Shown in pieces: positions 1 through 7,638 of a stretch of 39,327 bases of DNA (position 1 is its first letter; every line of letters starts with the position of its first letter). Source of the DNA: Lentibacillus lipolyticus (GTDB taxonomy: Bacteria > Bacillota > Bacilli > Bacillales > Amphibacillaceae); the NCBI GenBank assembly GCA_004145795.1, contig SEIO01000028.1, forward strand, positions 1 through 39,327, in the 5' to 3' direction. The notes below the pieces were generated by a model, which saw only the letters and a program-made list of their open reading frames with translations, did no database searches and had not been told where the DNA came from. Made by a program: the position numbers and the translations under genes.

Positions 1-106
1 CTTCAAGTGAGTAAGATCCCTCAGAGACGATGAGGTTGATAGGTCCGGGGTGGAAGCGTGGTGACACGTGAAGCTGACGGATACTAATCGATCGAGGACT
101 TAACTA
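1..106 (+). rRNA. 23S ribosomal RNA, 3' end (partial)
   Basis: The first ~106 bases match the conserved 3' end of Bacillus 23S rRNA, including the terminal segment ATCGATCGAGGACTTAAC. The gene is cut by the left window edge. The exact mature 3' end is estimated by comparison with remembered B. subtilis sequence. Confidence 0.95.
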
Positions 107-145
107 ACAATAATGTCGCTGGAACAAAGCTCTTATTTAGTTTTT

Positions 146-181
146 AGGGTGTAACATTTTAAAATTCACCCTTGATTTTTT
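146..181 (+). terminator. Terminator-like hairpin in the 23S-5S spacer
   Basis: AGGGTG at 146-151 pairs with CACCCT at 167-172, with some further pairing inside. After TGA the sequence continues with a run of T at 176-181. This is the shape of an intrinsic terminator, which is unexpected between 23S and 5S. It could instead be a processing stalk, since the 5' flank of 23S is outside the window. Confidence 0.5.
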
Positions 182-199
182 CAAAAAAACCTTTATAAT
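172..199 (+). promoter_or_regulatory. Sigma-A type promoter before 5S rRNA and tRNA cluster
   Basis: TTGATT at 172-177 and a perfect TATAAT at 194-199 are separated by 16 bp. This would start transcription about 95 bases before 5S. The -35 overlaps the T tract of the hairpin above. It suggests that the 5S and tRNA cluster can be expressed apart from 16S-23S. Confidence 0.5.
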
Positions 200-300
200 G
201 TTTATTGGCACGAAGAAAATGAGCTGATCACTTGGTTACAGAAATGGCTATAACCCATTCCCCTGTACCTTGCGGATGGCAAAACCATTAACAACTTAAG

Positions 301-417
301 GTCTGGTAGCGATAGCGGAGAGGACACACCTGTTCCCATGCCGAACACAGCAGTTAAGCTCTCCAGCGCCGATGGTAGTTGGGGCTTTGCCCCTGCGAGA
401 GTAGGACGCCGCCAGGC
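301..417 (+). rRNA. rrf: 5S ribosomal RNA
   Basis: About 117 bases align with Bacillus 5S rRNA, including the conserved CCGAACACAGCAGTTAAGCT and GAGAGTAGGACGCCGCCAGG blocks. The ends are estimated from the terminal helix. Confidence 0.95.
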
Positions 418-434
418 TATCCCATTTGGATTAT

Positions 435-509
435 TCCACAGTAGCTCAGTGGTAGAGCTATCGGCTGTTAACCGATCGGTCGCAGGTTCGAATCCTGCCT
501 GTGGAGCCA
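435..509 (+). tRNA. tRNA-Asn (GTT)
   Basis: Complete cloverleaf with anticodon GTT, GGTTCGAAT T-loop and encoded CCA. First of 14 tRNAs, in B. subtilis trnD order. Confidence 0.95.
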
Positions 510-510
510 T

Positions 511-602
511 GGAGAGCTGTCCGAGTGGTCGAAGGAGCACGATTGGAAATCGTGTAGGCCGCTATCGCGGTCTCGAGGGTTCGAATCCCTCGCTCTCCGC
601 CA
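511..602 (+). tRNA. tRNA-Ser (GGA)
   Basis: Class II tRNA with a long variable arm, anticodon GGA, acceptor GGAGAGC pairing with GCTCTCC, and encoded CCA. Only one base separates it from tRNA-Asn. Confidence 0.95.
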
Positions 603-619
603 TTGAAATTATACATTAT

Positions 620-691
620 GGCCCGTTGGTCAAGTGGTTAAGACACCGCCCTTTCACGGCGGTAACACGGGTTCGAATCCCGTACGGGTCA
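620..691 (+). tRNA. tRNA-Glu (TTC), CCA not encoded
   Basis: Cloverleaf with anticodon TTC. After discriminator A691 the genome reads TCA instead of CCA, so the 3' end must be completed by the CCA-adding enzyme. Confidence 0.93.
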
Positions 692-751
692 TCACTTAAA
701 GGATATAGTTGAAGGCATGGAGTTTACATGCAATCGCACATCCTGTGCGTC

Positions 752-827
752 GGAGGATTAGCTCAGCCGGGAGAGCACTTGCCTTACAAGCAAGGGGTCG
801 CAGGTTCGAACCCTGCATCCTCCACCA
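752..827 (+). tRNA. tRNA-Val (TAC)
   Basis: Complete cloverleaf with anticodon TAC, acceptor GGAGGAT pairing with ATCCTCC, and encoded CCA. Confidence 0.95.
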
Positions 828-839
828 TATTCATCATAT

Positions 840-909
<70 letters not shown>

Positions 910-916
<7 letters not shown>

Positions 917-1001
917 AAACAATTCAATTTACTACGTCGAGTAAACTTCGGTGCTAATTGAATATCAGTAGTGCTTAGTGAGTGCAACCAAAATAATTCA
1001 A
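910..1001 (+). repeat. Short duplicated spacer flanking the fMet-Asp gap
   Basis: GCAACCAAAACAATTCAA at 910-927, which includes the tRNA-fMet 3' end, recurs at 984-1001 with one mismatch. The second copy carries a tRNA-like 3' end (GCAACCA) with no tRNA before it. It may be the scar of a duplicated and deleted tRNA. Confidence 0.6.
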
Positions 1002-1004
1002 CAT

Positions 1005-1081
1005 GGTCCGGTAGTTCAGTTGGTTAGAATGCCTGCCTGTCACGCAGGAGGTCGCGGGTTCGAGTCCCGTCCGGACCGCCA
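1005..1081 (+). tRNA. tRNA-Asp (GTC)
   Basis: Complete cloverleaf with anticodon GTC, acceptor GGTCCGG pairing with CCGGACC, and encoded CCA. Confidence 0.95.
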
Positions 1082-1115
1082 CTTTAAAACAATAATACAT
1101 AGCAAGTTATTTTAA

Positions 1116-1188
<73 letters not shown>

Positions 1189-1209
1189 CCTTTTCCAAAT
1201 ATACAACAT

Positions 1210-1295
1210 GGAGGGGTAGCGAAGTTGGCCAAACGCGGCGGACTGTAAATCCGCTCCCTCAGGGTTCGGGGGTTCGAGTCCCTCCCCCTCCACCA
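1210..1295 (+). tRNA. tRNA-Tyr (GTA)
   Basis: Class II tRNA with anticodon GTA, a long variable arm and encoded CCA. Confidence 0.95.
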
Positions 1296-1305
1296 TTTAA
1301 TTAAT

Positions 1306-1379
1306 AGGGGTATAGTTTAATGGCAAAACGAAGGTCTCCAAAACCTTTGATGCGGGTTCGATTCCTGCTACCCCTGCCA
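1306..1379 (+). tRNA. tRNA-Trp (CCA anticodon)
   Basis: Acceptor AGGGGTA pairs with TACCCCT; anticodon CCA in CTCCAAA; 3' CCA encoded. Confidence 0.95.
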
Positions 1380-1392
1380 TAATGGATATTAT

Positions 1393-1469
1393 GGCGGTCG
1401 TGGCGAAGTGGTTAACGCACCGGATTGTGGCTCCGGCATTCGTGGGTTCGATCCCCACCGGTCGCCCCA
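1393..1469 (+). tRNA. tRNA-His (GTG)
   Basis: Anticodon GTG with the extra 5' G (position -1) facing C73, typical of tRNA-His. CCA encoded. Confidence 0.95.
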
Positions 1470-1484
1470 TTACAATTATTATAT

Positions 1485-1559
1485 TGGGCTATAGCCAAGC
1501 GGTAAGGCATCGGGTTTTGATCCCGTGATTCGCTGGTTCGAATCCAGCTAGCCCAGCCA
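1485..1559 (+). tRNA. tRNA-Gln (TTG)
   Basis: Acceptor TGGGCTA pairs with TAGCCCA; anticodon TTG; CCA encoded. Confidence 0.95.
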
Positions 1560-1565
1560 TTAAAA

Positions 1566-1640
1566 GCGGAAGTAGTTCAGTGGTAGAACACCACCTTGCC
1601 AAGGTGGGGGTCGCGGGTTCGAATCCCGTCTTCCGCTCCA
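1566..1640 (+). tRNA. tRNA-Gly (GCC)
   Basis: Acceptor GCGGAAG pairs with CTTCCGC; anticodon GCC; CCA encoded. Confidence 0.95.
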
Positions 1641-1660
1641 TTTTCTTTCCTTTTGGCGAT

Positions 1661-1734
<74 letters not shown>

Positions 1735-1747
1735 TTTGACCCTATAT

Positions 1748-1829
1748 GCCGGTGTGGCGGAATTGGCAGACGCGCACGACTCAAAATCGTGTTCCTACGG
1801 GAGTGTGGGTTCGAGCCCCACCACCGGTA
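1748..1829 (+). tRNA. tRNA-Leu (CAA), CCA not encoded
   Basis: Class II tRNA with anticodon CAA. After discriminator A1829 the sequence is TCG where CCA is expected. It is the last tRNA of the cluster; B. subtilis trnD has a second Leu here. Confidence 0.93.
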
Positions 1830-1851
1830 TCGATATAAATAGCGTTATAAA

Positions 1852-1894
1852 GGCGTTCTAGCGGTTGGAATAAATCGCTAGAACGTCTTTTTTT
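1852..1894 (+). terminator. Terminator of the rRNA-tRNA operon
   Basis: GGCGTTCTAGCG at 1852-1863 pairs with CGCTAGAACGTC at 1876-1887 (one G-T pair), followed by seven T. It lies 23 bases after the last tRNA. Confidence 0.92.
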
Positions 1895-2352
1895 GCGTTG
1901 CTATACGTTGAACATGTCGATAAGTGGTCGTATACCTATCGAGTAGAAATCGCTTACCCCAATCAATCGAAAGGTGGCTTTTTTTAGTGTCTACTCTATA
2001 GAGGAAATTTAGATGAGGAAAGTTGTGTGGAATGTTTCCTGGTGAACGATGGTTCGTTTCCATGGCCCGTTATAATGCCGAATATACCTGTTCAGGGTTC
2101 CTTCCTAAGGAAAGCCGTATTGAACAATTATTTTATAGCCCCTTCCAGGGGTTCACCTTCCCAATTATTTAGGATCGACTAACTTTATTCTTCATATTAT
2201 CGACTTCATGTCTATTGCCTAAATGCACTGAATAGTACAGTTCCATTCCGTTACGATGGAGAACGAAGCTAGTTGATGACCCACCATTTAATTTGCTATA
2301 AACATTTTAATTGTCTGTAGTTGTGAAGACTGGATAGTGTAAGTGGCATGTT
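1895..2352. other. Gene-free stretch after the tRNA operon
   Basis: No ORF here has a credible ribosome binding site. The only structure seen is a weak inverted repeat, CTATCGAGTAGA at 1936-1947 against TCTACTCTATAG at 1990-2001 with one mismatch, and a small GCCCCTTCCAGGGGT hairpin near 2138. A short noncoding RNA cannot be excluded, because a terminator with a T tract on the plus strand follows at 2353. Confidence 0.5.
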
Positions 2353-2392
2353 AAAGTCAAGGAGAGCAAACGCTGGCTCCTTGACTTTTTTT
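2353..2392. terminator. Bidirectional-looking terminator
   Basis: AAAGTCAAGGAG at 2353-2364 pairs with CTCCTTGACTTT at 2377-2388. There are seven T on the plus side and a shorter T tract on the minus side. It sits 10 bases beyond the stop of the small minus-strand ORF, so it probably ends that transcript. The better T run faces plus-strand transcription. Confidence 0.75.
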
Positions 2393-2401
2393 AAAGTTAT
2401 A

Positions 2402-2500
2402 TTATGATCGATTGCGGCGATGTCTTTCTTTACCGCCTTTCATGGCATTTAATTCTTCTTTATTCTTGTTCTTTTTCTTTTTCCCTTTATCTGTACTCAT
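2402..2500 (-). CDS. Small lysine-rich protein, 32 aa
   Basis: This short ORF starts with ATG at 2500 after a strong ribosome binding site (AAAGGAGGG, 5-6 bases before the start) and ends just before a hairpin. The peptide begins MSTDKGKKKKNKNK and ends GGKERHRRNRS; about half of its residues are basic. I do not recognise a named family. Such very basic 30-40 aa proteins in Bacillaceae are often spore- or nucleic-acid-associated, but that is only analogy. The ribosome binding site is the main reason to call it. Confidence 0.65.
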   Translation of the reverse strand: MSTDKGKKKKNKNKEELNAMKGGKERHRRNRS

Positions 2501-2681
2501 CCAATCCCTCCTTTACTCTGTAGTTTGGACGAAATTGCACATATCATGTGAAAATGGAATGGTTTTGTATCTTTGAAGGTCAGATGCTCATGCTTGTATT
2601 TTAAGGATAATCTGTACAATAATTAGATTTGAATAATCCGTTACGGTTCAAAACATCATAGCTAATGTAAGGAGTGCTGGT

Positions 2682-3623
2682 ATGGGAAATAATGCAAAGG
2701 TTATATTAGATTGTGATCCGGGACACGATGATGCAATATCGATTATATTGGCGGCATCGAATGTGAGTAATCTTGAAATAGAAGCAATTACGACAGTCGC
2801 GGGAAATGTGGAAGTAGAAAAAAACACGGTAAATGCACTTAAAGTCTGTGACATTGTTGGGCTAAAAGATGTACCAGTCGCCCAAGGTGCTGCAAAGCCG
2901 TTGTACAGACAAGCGGAAATAGCTGAAGAAATTCATGGTGAAACAGGGTTAGATGGACCTAAACTTCCTGATGAACCCAAGAAAAAGGCGGTTGATCAGC
3001 ACGCTTTTGATCTGATAATAAATAAAATCATGTTATCCAATGATGATATTACGTTAGTGCCGACTGGTCCTCTTACGAATATTGCAATGGCCATGATCAG
3101 AGAGCCGAAAATTATTCCTAAAATAAAAGAGATTGTTTTAATGGGAGGAGGGACATTTGGTAATTGGACGCCAGCTGCGGAATTTAACATTTATGCCGAT
3201 GCAGAAGCAGCAAAAATTGTTTTTGAGAGTGGCGCACCCATTACCATGTTTGGCCTGGATGTTACACATCAAGCCCTTGCAACGCAAGAAACGGTAACAA
3301 AATTCGCTGAAATAGGTAATGACGTTTCCGATTTTGTTGTTGAGTTATTAAAGTATTTCATTCACACATATAAGGAATTCTTTGATTTTGATGGAGGTCC
3401 TATCCATGATGCATGTACAGTTGCATATTTAATTAATCCAGACATTTTTGATGTAAAGAAATTGCGCGTTGATATTGAAACGAAAGGGGAATTTTCCTAT
3501 GGAATGACTTGTGTGGATACGCATGGAGTGACGAATCGACAAGCAAATGTGAATTTCGCTTATCAGTTAGATCAAAAGAAATTTTGGAGTTTGTTTGAAG
3601 ACGCCTTATCTTCGTATTCGTAA
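2682..3623 (+). CDS. Inosine/uridine-preferring nucleoside hydrolase
   Basis: Cytosolic hydrolase of the IUNH family, which cleaves the N-glycosidic bond of ribonucleosides to free base and ribose for salvage. The protein is 313 aa, the usual length. The N-terminal calcium-binding motif DCDPGHDD is at residues 10-17, where Asp10, Asp12, Asp16 and Asp17 fit the DxDxxxDD signature. A C-terminal DGGPIHDACTVAYL block carries the conserved Asp-containing active-site helix. The ATG follows GTAAGGAGTGCTGGT. The gene stands alone with its own terminator and converges on the aldo/keto reductase. The exact nucleoside preference (inosine, uridine or pyrimidine type) cannot be told from motifs. Confidence 0.9.
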   Translation: MGNNAKVILDCDPGHDDAISIILAASNVSNLEIEAITTVAGNVEVEKNTVNALKVCDIVGLKDVPVAQGAAKPLYRQAEIAEEIHGETGLDGPKLPDEPKKKAVDQHAFDLIINKIMLSNDDITLVPTGPLTNIAMAMIREPKIIPKIKEIVLMGGGTFGNWTPAAEFNIYADAEAAKIVFESGAPITMFGLDVTHQALATQETVTKFAEIGNDVSDFVVELLKYFIHTYKEFFDFDGGPIHDACTVAYLINPDIFDVKKLRVDIETKGEFSYGMTCVDTHGVTNRQANVNFAYQLDQKKFWSLFEDALSSYS

Positions 3624-3742
3624 AGACAGATTCCAGGGTTATTCCGGATTCAATGAAGTGGTAATGAAAGTAGGGGAATTAATTCACAGCAATGAGTACC
3701 GACCCAAAGCGATTTAGTTTTAAGCGTCGCAACAAAACAACG

Positions 3743-3782
3743 GGCTGCCCCCAAATAAAACTAGTGGAGGCAGCCTTTTTTT
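3743..3782 (+). terminator. Terminator of the nucleoside hydrolase gene
   Basis: GGCTGCC at 3743-3749 pairs with GGCAGCC at 3769-3775 (extended by CCA/TGG), followed by seven T. It lies between two convergent genes. Confidence 0.88.
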
Positions 3783-3784
3783 GC

Positions 3785-4627
3785 TCAGAATTCCTCATAA
3801 ACAGCTGGGTCCAGGTCATTAATACGGCCATCTGGACGGGTCAGCTTATCTAACTCCCTCATATCGTTATCATCTAAAGCAAAATTAAAAATTGAAATGT
3901 TTTCCAGTTGCCGTTTTGGTGATGCCGATTTTGGAATAGCCACGGCACCATGTTGGTAATGCCAGCGTAGAATAACCTGTGAGGCAGTCTTGCTGTGCTT
4001 GTCTGCTATTTGCTTAATCGTATGATTACTGAAAACGTCATTGGCATGTGCTAAAGGACTCCACGACTCGGTCACTACGCCGTTTGCTTCATGCCATTTG
4101 CGTTGTTCTTCCTGGTTGAAGAAAGGATGCAGCTCAACTTGATTGATGCTCGGCAATACACCCGTTTCCTTCTCAAGCCGTTCCATGTGCACCGGCAGGA
4201 AATTGCAAACCCCGATGGAGCGGATCAGCCCCCATTTTTTTGCATCAATCAACGCCTGCCAAGCTTCCACATATAGATCCTGCTTCGGATTTGGCCAATG
4301 AATTAAATATAAATCATAATGGTCCAAGTCGGCGCGGTAAAGTGATTCTTGAATGGTCTCCACTGCTTGCTCATAGGTGTGGTAACGACCAGGAAGTTTT
4401 GAGGCAACTCGCAAGTCCTCACGCGGTACAGATGTCCGTTTAAGTGCCGCCCCGACTGCCCCCTCATTCTCATAGTTGTACGCTGAATCAATCAAACGAT
4501 AGCCGTGATCAATCGCACTGGTAATCGCTGCTGCACCATCATTTCCTCGAAGTTTGTACGTACCAAAGCCAATGGATGGTATTCGTGTGCCATCATGTAG
4601 TGTGATTTCAGGAATTTGATTCTCCAT
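3785..4627 (-). CDS. Aldo/keto reductase family oxidoreductase
   Basis: NADPH-dependent cytosolic oxidoreductase of the AKR (beta/alpha)8 family, 280 aa. The tetrad is visible: Asp47 and Tyr52 in LIDSAYNYENEG, Lys77 in ASKLPG, His110 in LYLIHWP. The IGVCNF motif and the NADPH-binding PKSASPKRQ segment follow. The frame is open upstream, but ATG 4627 is chosen because AAAAGGAGTG lies just before it and the protein then starts at the family's normal point (MENQIPEITLHDGTRIP). It is close to the YtbE/YvgN type of Bacillus reductases, which act on small aldehydes such as methylglyoxal. It lies 95 bases downstream of gabR on the same strand; whether they are cotranscribed is unclear. Confidence 0.88.
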   Translation of the reverse strand: MENQIPEITLHDGTRIPSIGFGTYKLRGNDGAAAITSAIDHGYRLIDSAYNYENEGAVGAALKRTSVPREDLRVASKLPGRYHTYEQAVETIQESLYRADLDHYDLYLIHWPNPKQDLYVEAWQALIDAKKWGLIRSIGVCNFLPVHMERLEKETGVLPSINQVELHPFFNQEEQRKWHEANGVVTESWSPLAHANDVFSNHTIKQIADKHSKTASQVILRWHYQHGAVAIPKSASPKRQLENISIFNFALDDNDMRELDKLTRPDGRINDLDPAVYEEF

Positions 4628-4722
4628 TTTTGTGTCACTCCTTTTTTGGTATCTTCTTATTATAAAAATGATTAAACTTGATAATCTATACCTACCGAAT
4701 TCAAATTGAATAGACCCTTTCT

Positions 4723-6135
4723 TCAGCAAATAACACGATATAAACGATCTACTGCCTCAGCTATTTTTTCTCGTTTGATGCTGGCAAATCCAATGACTAG
4801 TTGAATTTTGTTCGAATTTCTCACCTCGTTTTCCAACAAAAACCTTTTCATTGTATAGATTTCGAGCTTTTCTTGCTGAACTTTTTCATAGATTTCTTCA
4901 AAGCTTTTTTCCGTATTGAATTCCGCAAGAAAGTGGAGACCAGCTGGTATATCGTTTATATCTACCTTATCCAGGAATTTTGATCGAAGTTCAGCAACTA
5001 ATTGTTTTCGTTTTTGTTTGTAATGTTGGCTCATTCGTTTAATATGTTTATCATATTCGCCGCTTTTTATAAAGTAATGCAACGTGTATAAATGAAGCGA
5101 ATTACTGCCTTGTATCCAATCCGAATAGTGATACCGGTACAATTCTAGTAGTTTCGGTGGCAGTACCATATAACTGATTCGAAAACTTGGTAATAGTGTT
5201 TTAGAAAAGGTACCAATATAGACGACACTTTGATTATGATCGAGGCTTTGTAACGATGGGATATTATCCGTACCATACTTAAATTCACTATCATAATCAT
5301 CTTCTATAATATATCTATCTTTAGCCATCGCTGCCCAATTTAATAATTCAACTCTCCTAGAAATTGGCATAATTGTTCCAGTAGGAAATTGGTGGGAGGG
5401 GGTAACGAATAAAAAATTGGGACTAGATGCCTTTACCTCCCTGATATCAATACCTTCCTCATCTAATTCAATGGGTAGTACTTCAAACTTTAGGTTTTTT
5501 AGTAACTGAAAAACACGAGAATATCCCGGGTTTTCGACAGCTGTTCTTGTGTCTGTGGGTTGCATAGCCATTAATTGATTGATTAATGGTTGAGCGCCGG
5601 AACCGATAACAATTTGCTCGGGTTCACAAGTTACACCGCGCGTTAATGCGATCATTTCAGAAATTGTCTTTCTGACGGTGAAAGGACCCTGAGGATGTGT
5701 TATTTCGGAAAGGTCTTTTTTATGATACTTTATTGCTTGCTGCTGACACTTTATCCATTCTTGAAATGGAAATTTAGAACTATCTGTTTTGATATGTGAT
5801 AGAGAAAGCCAACCTTCTTTATCCGTATAAGTTTCTTCTAAGTGTCCAGGTAGCTTTTGTTTCTTTGGAGGACGATTACTAATAAAAGTTGCAATATCTT
5901 CAACGAAATATCCTTTACGTTCAATCGTATAAATGAACCCTTCCGCAAGTAATTGGTCGTAAGCAGTAGCGACTGAATTAATACTTACCGCCAGTTCATT
6001 GGCCAGTTGTCTTTTAGAAGGCAATTTGCTGCCTGCATCAATTTTATGGTCTAAAATAAATCCTTTTAGCTTTTCATAAATCTGCTTATAAATATAGTTG
6101 GAATGAGTCCCTTTTTCTACATGAAACTTGATCAT
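4723..6135 (-). CDS. gabR: GabR-type MocR/GntR transcriptional regulator
   Basis: Cytosolic DNA-binding regulator that senses GABA through pyridoxal phosphate and activates gabTD in B. subtilis. The protein is 470 aa: a GntR winged helix at about residues 12-80 (LPSKRQLANELAVSINSVATAYDQL), then a class I aminotransferase-like domain. The PLP lysine is Lys312 in GTFSKTLLPSFR, the same number as in B. subtilis GabR, and IIEDDYDSEF carries the ring-stacking Asp region. The gene is divergent from gabT with 112 bp between them, the arrangement known for gabR-gabTD. AAGGTGATG precedes ATG 6135. Its likely -10 box lies inside the operator-like inverted repeat, which suggests autoregulation. Confidence 0.92.
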   Translation of the reverse strand: MIKFHVEKGTHSNYIYKQIYEKLKGFILDHKIDAGSKLPSKRQLANELAVSINSVATAYDQLLAEGFIYTIERKGYFVEDIATFISNRPPKKQKLPGHLEETYTDKEGWLSLSHIKTDSSKFPFQEWIKCQQQAIKYHKKDLSEITHPQGPFTVRKTISEMIALTRGVTCEPEQIVIGSGAQPLINQLMAMQPTDTRTAVENPGYSRVFQLLKNLKFEVLPIELDEEGIDIREVKASSPNFLFVTPSHQFPTGTIMPISRRVELLNWAAMAKDRYIIEDDYDSEFKYGTDNIPSLQSLDHNQSVVYIGTFSKTLLPSFRISYMVLPPKLLELYRYHYSDWIQGSNSLHLYTLHYFIKSGEYDKHIKRMSQHYKQKRKQLVAELRSKFLDKVDINDIPAGLHFLAEFNTEKSFEEIYEKVQQEKLEIYTMKRFLLENEVRNSNKIQLVIGFASIKREKIAEAVDRLYRVIC

Positions 6136-6146
6136 TCTACATCACC

Positions 6147-6192
6147 TTGGTACCTAAATTTTTTAAATTCTGGTACTTTTCATTATACCAGA
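6147..6192. promoter_or_regulatory. Putative GabR operator: three TGGTA/TACCA elements
   Basis: The gabR-gabT intergenic region holds TTGGTACC at 6147-6154, CTGGTACT starting at 6170 and ATACCAGA ending at 6192. The last two form a perfect 7-bp inverted repeat (TCTGGTA 6169-6175, TACCAGA 6186-6192, 10-bp spacer). The first two TGGTAC copies are 22 bp apart, about two helical turns. B. subtilis GabR is known to bind repeated ATACCA boxes. The minus-strand sequence TATAAT (6187 down to 6182), a likely gabR -10, overlaps the repeat. Confidence 0.65.
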
Positions 6193-6247
6193 TGCATGAC
6201 ATACTAATCTATAAATTCACACTATAAAGTCAAAAGGAGGTGCCGTT

Positions 6248-7549
6248 TTGGAAGCGGTTACCAACATTACACAAGAGTTGCAAGAGAAAAGAGAAAGGTA
6301 CGTACCAAAAGGGGTTAGTAATGGGAATTTAAACATAGCAAGGGAAGCAAATGGTGCGACAATTACAGATATCGAAAATAATGAATGGATCGATTTCGCG
6401 GGTGCAATTGGAACGTTAAATGTAGGCCATACGCATCCGAAAATAACTGCATCGGTTAAAGAACAAGTTGATAAATTTCTGCACCCTGGTTTTAATGTCA
6501 TGATGTATGAGGGGTATATCAATTTAGCCGAAAAATTATGTCAGATTACACCAGGGAAATTCGAAAAACAAGCTCTACTATTAAATTCAGGGGCAGAAGC
6601 TGTTGAAAATGCGATAAAAGTTTCAAGGAAATATACGGGGAGACAAGCTATTGTATCGTTCCAACGGGGATTCCACGGAAGAACGAATCTAACAATGGGA
6701 ATGACAAGCAAGGTGAAACCATATAAATTCGGTTTTGGACCATTTGCTCCAGATATTTACCAAGCACCATATCCGTATTTATACCGTAAACCTAGTCATC
6801 TTACAGAGGAACAATATGTGGATGAAGTAATTCAAAACTTTGAGGATTTCTTTATATCATCTGTTGCTCCGGAAAATGTAGCATGTGTAGTTATGGAGCC
6901 AGTTCAAGGCGAAGGTGGCTTTGTTATCCCACCAAAGCGATTTGTTCAATATGTGAAAGGGTTCTGTGAGAAACATGGGATTGTGTTTGTAGCCGATGAA
7001 GTTCAAACCGGATTCGGACGTACTGGAAAATTGTTTGGGTCTGAACATTTTGATATAGAACCTGACCTTGTGACAGTTTCAAAGTCACTTGCTGCTGGTT
7101 TACCGCTTAGCGGTGTCGTTGGCAGAAAGGAAATTTTAAATGCGCCTAATCCGGGTGAGTTAGGCGGAACGTTCGCAGGGAATCCCGTAGCTTGCGCAGC
7201 AGCCTTGTCAGTTATCGATGTCATGGAAGAAGAAAAGCTGGTTGAAAAGTCAGAGCTTATAGGCCAAAAAATTGAAAGTAAGTTATTAGAATTGCAGAGA
7301 AGCCATCATTTTGTTGGGGAAATTCGCAGGCTTGGTGCAATGGTAGCAGTTGAAATTGTGGAAGACCGTGAGTCAAAGCGGCCAGATAAAGCAAAGACCG
7401 GTGAAATTGCTTCAAATGCAAATCAAAATGGACTGTTACTTCTTTCTGCAGGAATAAATTCAAATATCATTCGTTTCTTGCCACCGCTAGTAATTTCTGA
7501 TGATGAACTGGAAAAAGGCTTAAGTATATTAGAACAGGCCTTTGAATAA
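6248..7549 (+). CDS. gabT: 4-aminobutyrate aminotransferase
   Basis: Class III PLP-dependent aminotransferase that converts GABA and 2-oxoglutarate to succinate semialdehyde and glutamate in the cytosol. The protein is 433 aa. LLNSGAEAVENAIK (residues 111-124) binds cofactor phosphate, VADEVQTGFGRTG (248-260) is the family signature, and the Schiff-base lysine is Lys279 in TVSKSLAAGLPLSG. The start is TTG 6248, seven bases after AAAGGAGG; no ATG fits better. It is the first gene of the gabTD pair and divergent from gabR. The operator-like TACCA repeats upstream support GabR control. Confidence 0.93.
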   Translation: MEAVTNITQELQEKRERYVPKGVSNGNLNIAREANGATITDIENNEWIDFAGAIGTLNVGHTHPKITASVKEQVDKFLHPGFNVMMYEGYINLAEKLCQITPGKFEKQALLLNSGAEAVENAIKVSRKYTGRQAIVSFQRGFHGRTNLTMGMTSKVKPYKFGFGPFAPDIYQAPYPYLYRKPSHLTEEQYVDEVIQNFEDFFISSVAPENVACVVMEPVQGEGGFVIPPKRFVQYVKGFCEKHGIVFVADEVQTGFGRTGKLFGSEHFDIEPDLVTVSKSLAAGLPLSGVVGRKEILNAPNPGELGGTFAGNPVACAAALSVIDVMEEEKLVEKSELIGQKIESKLLELQRSHHFVGEIRRLGAMVAVEIVEDRESKRPDKAKTGEIASNANQNGLLLLSAGINSNIIRFLPPLVISDDELEKGLSILEQAFE

Positions 7550-7554
7550 CAACA

Positions 7555-7593
7555 GAAAGGGGTTTTGAAGAATAATCTTACAAACCCCCTTTC
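7555..7593 (+). other. Hairpin between gabT and gabD
   Basis: GAAAGGGGTTTTG at 7555-7567 pairs with CAAACCCCCTTTC at 7581-7593. No T run follows, so it is more likely an mRNA processing or stability element, or a weak attenuator, than a full terminator. It could set different GabT and GabD levels. Confidence 0.55.
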
Positions 7594-7638
7594 CCCCTCT
7601 ATCGCACTATTGTTTTCAGCAGGAAGGAGCAATAACCA

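Noticed and set aside
3785-4729. Longer version of the aldo/keto reductase starting at 4729
   Set aside because: The extra 34 residues have no ribosome binding site and precede the family's normal N-terminus; ATG 4627 has AAAAGGAGTG.
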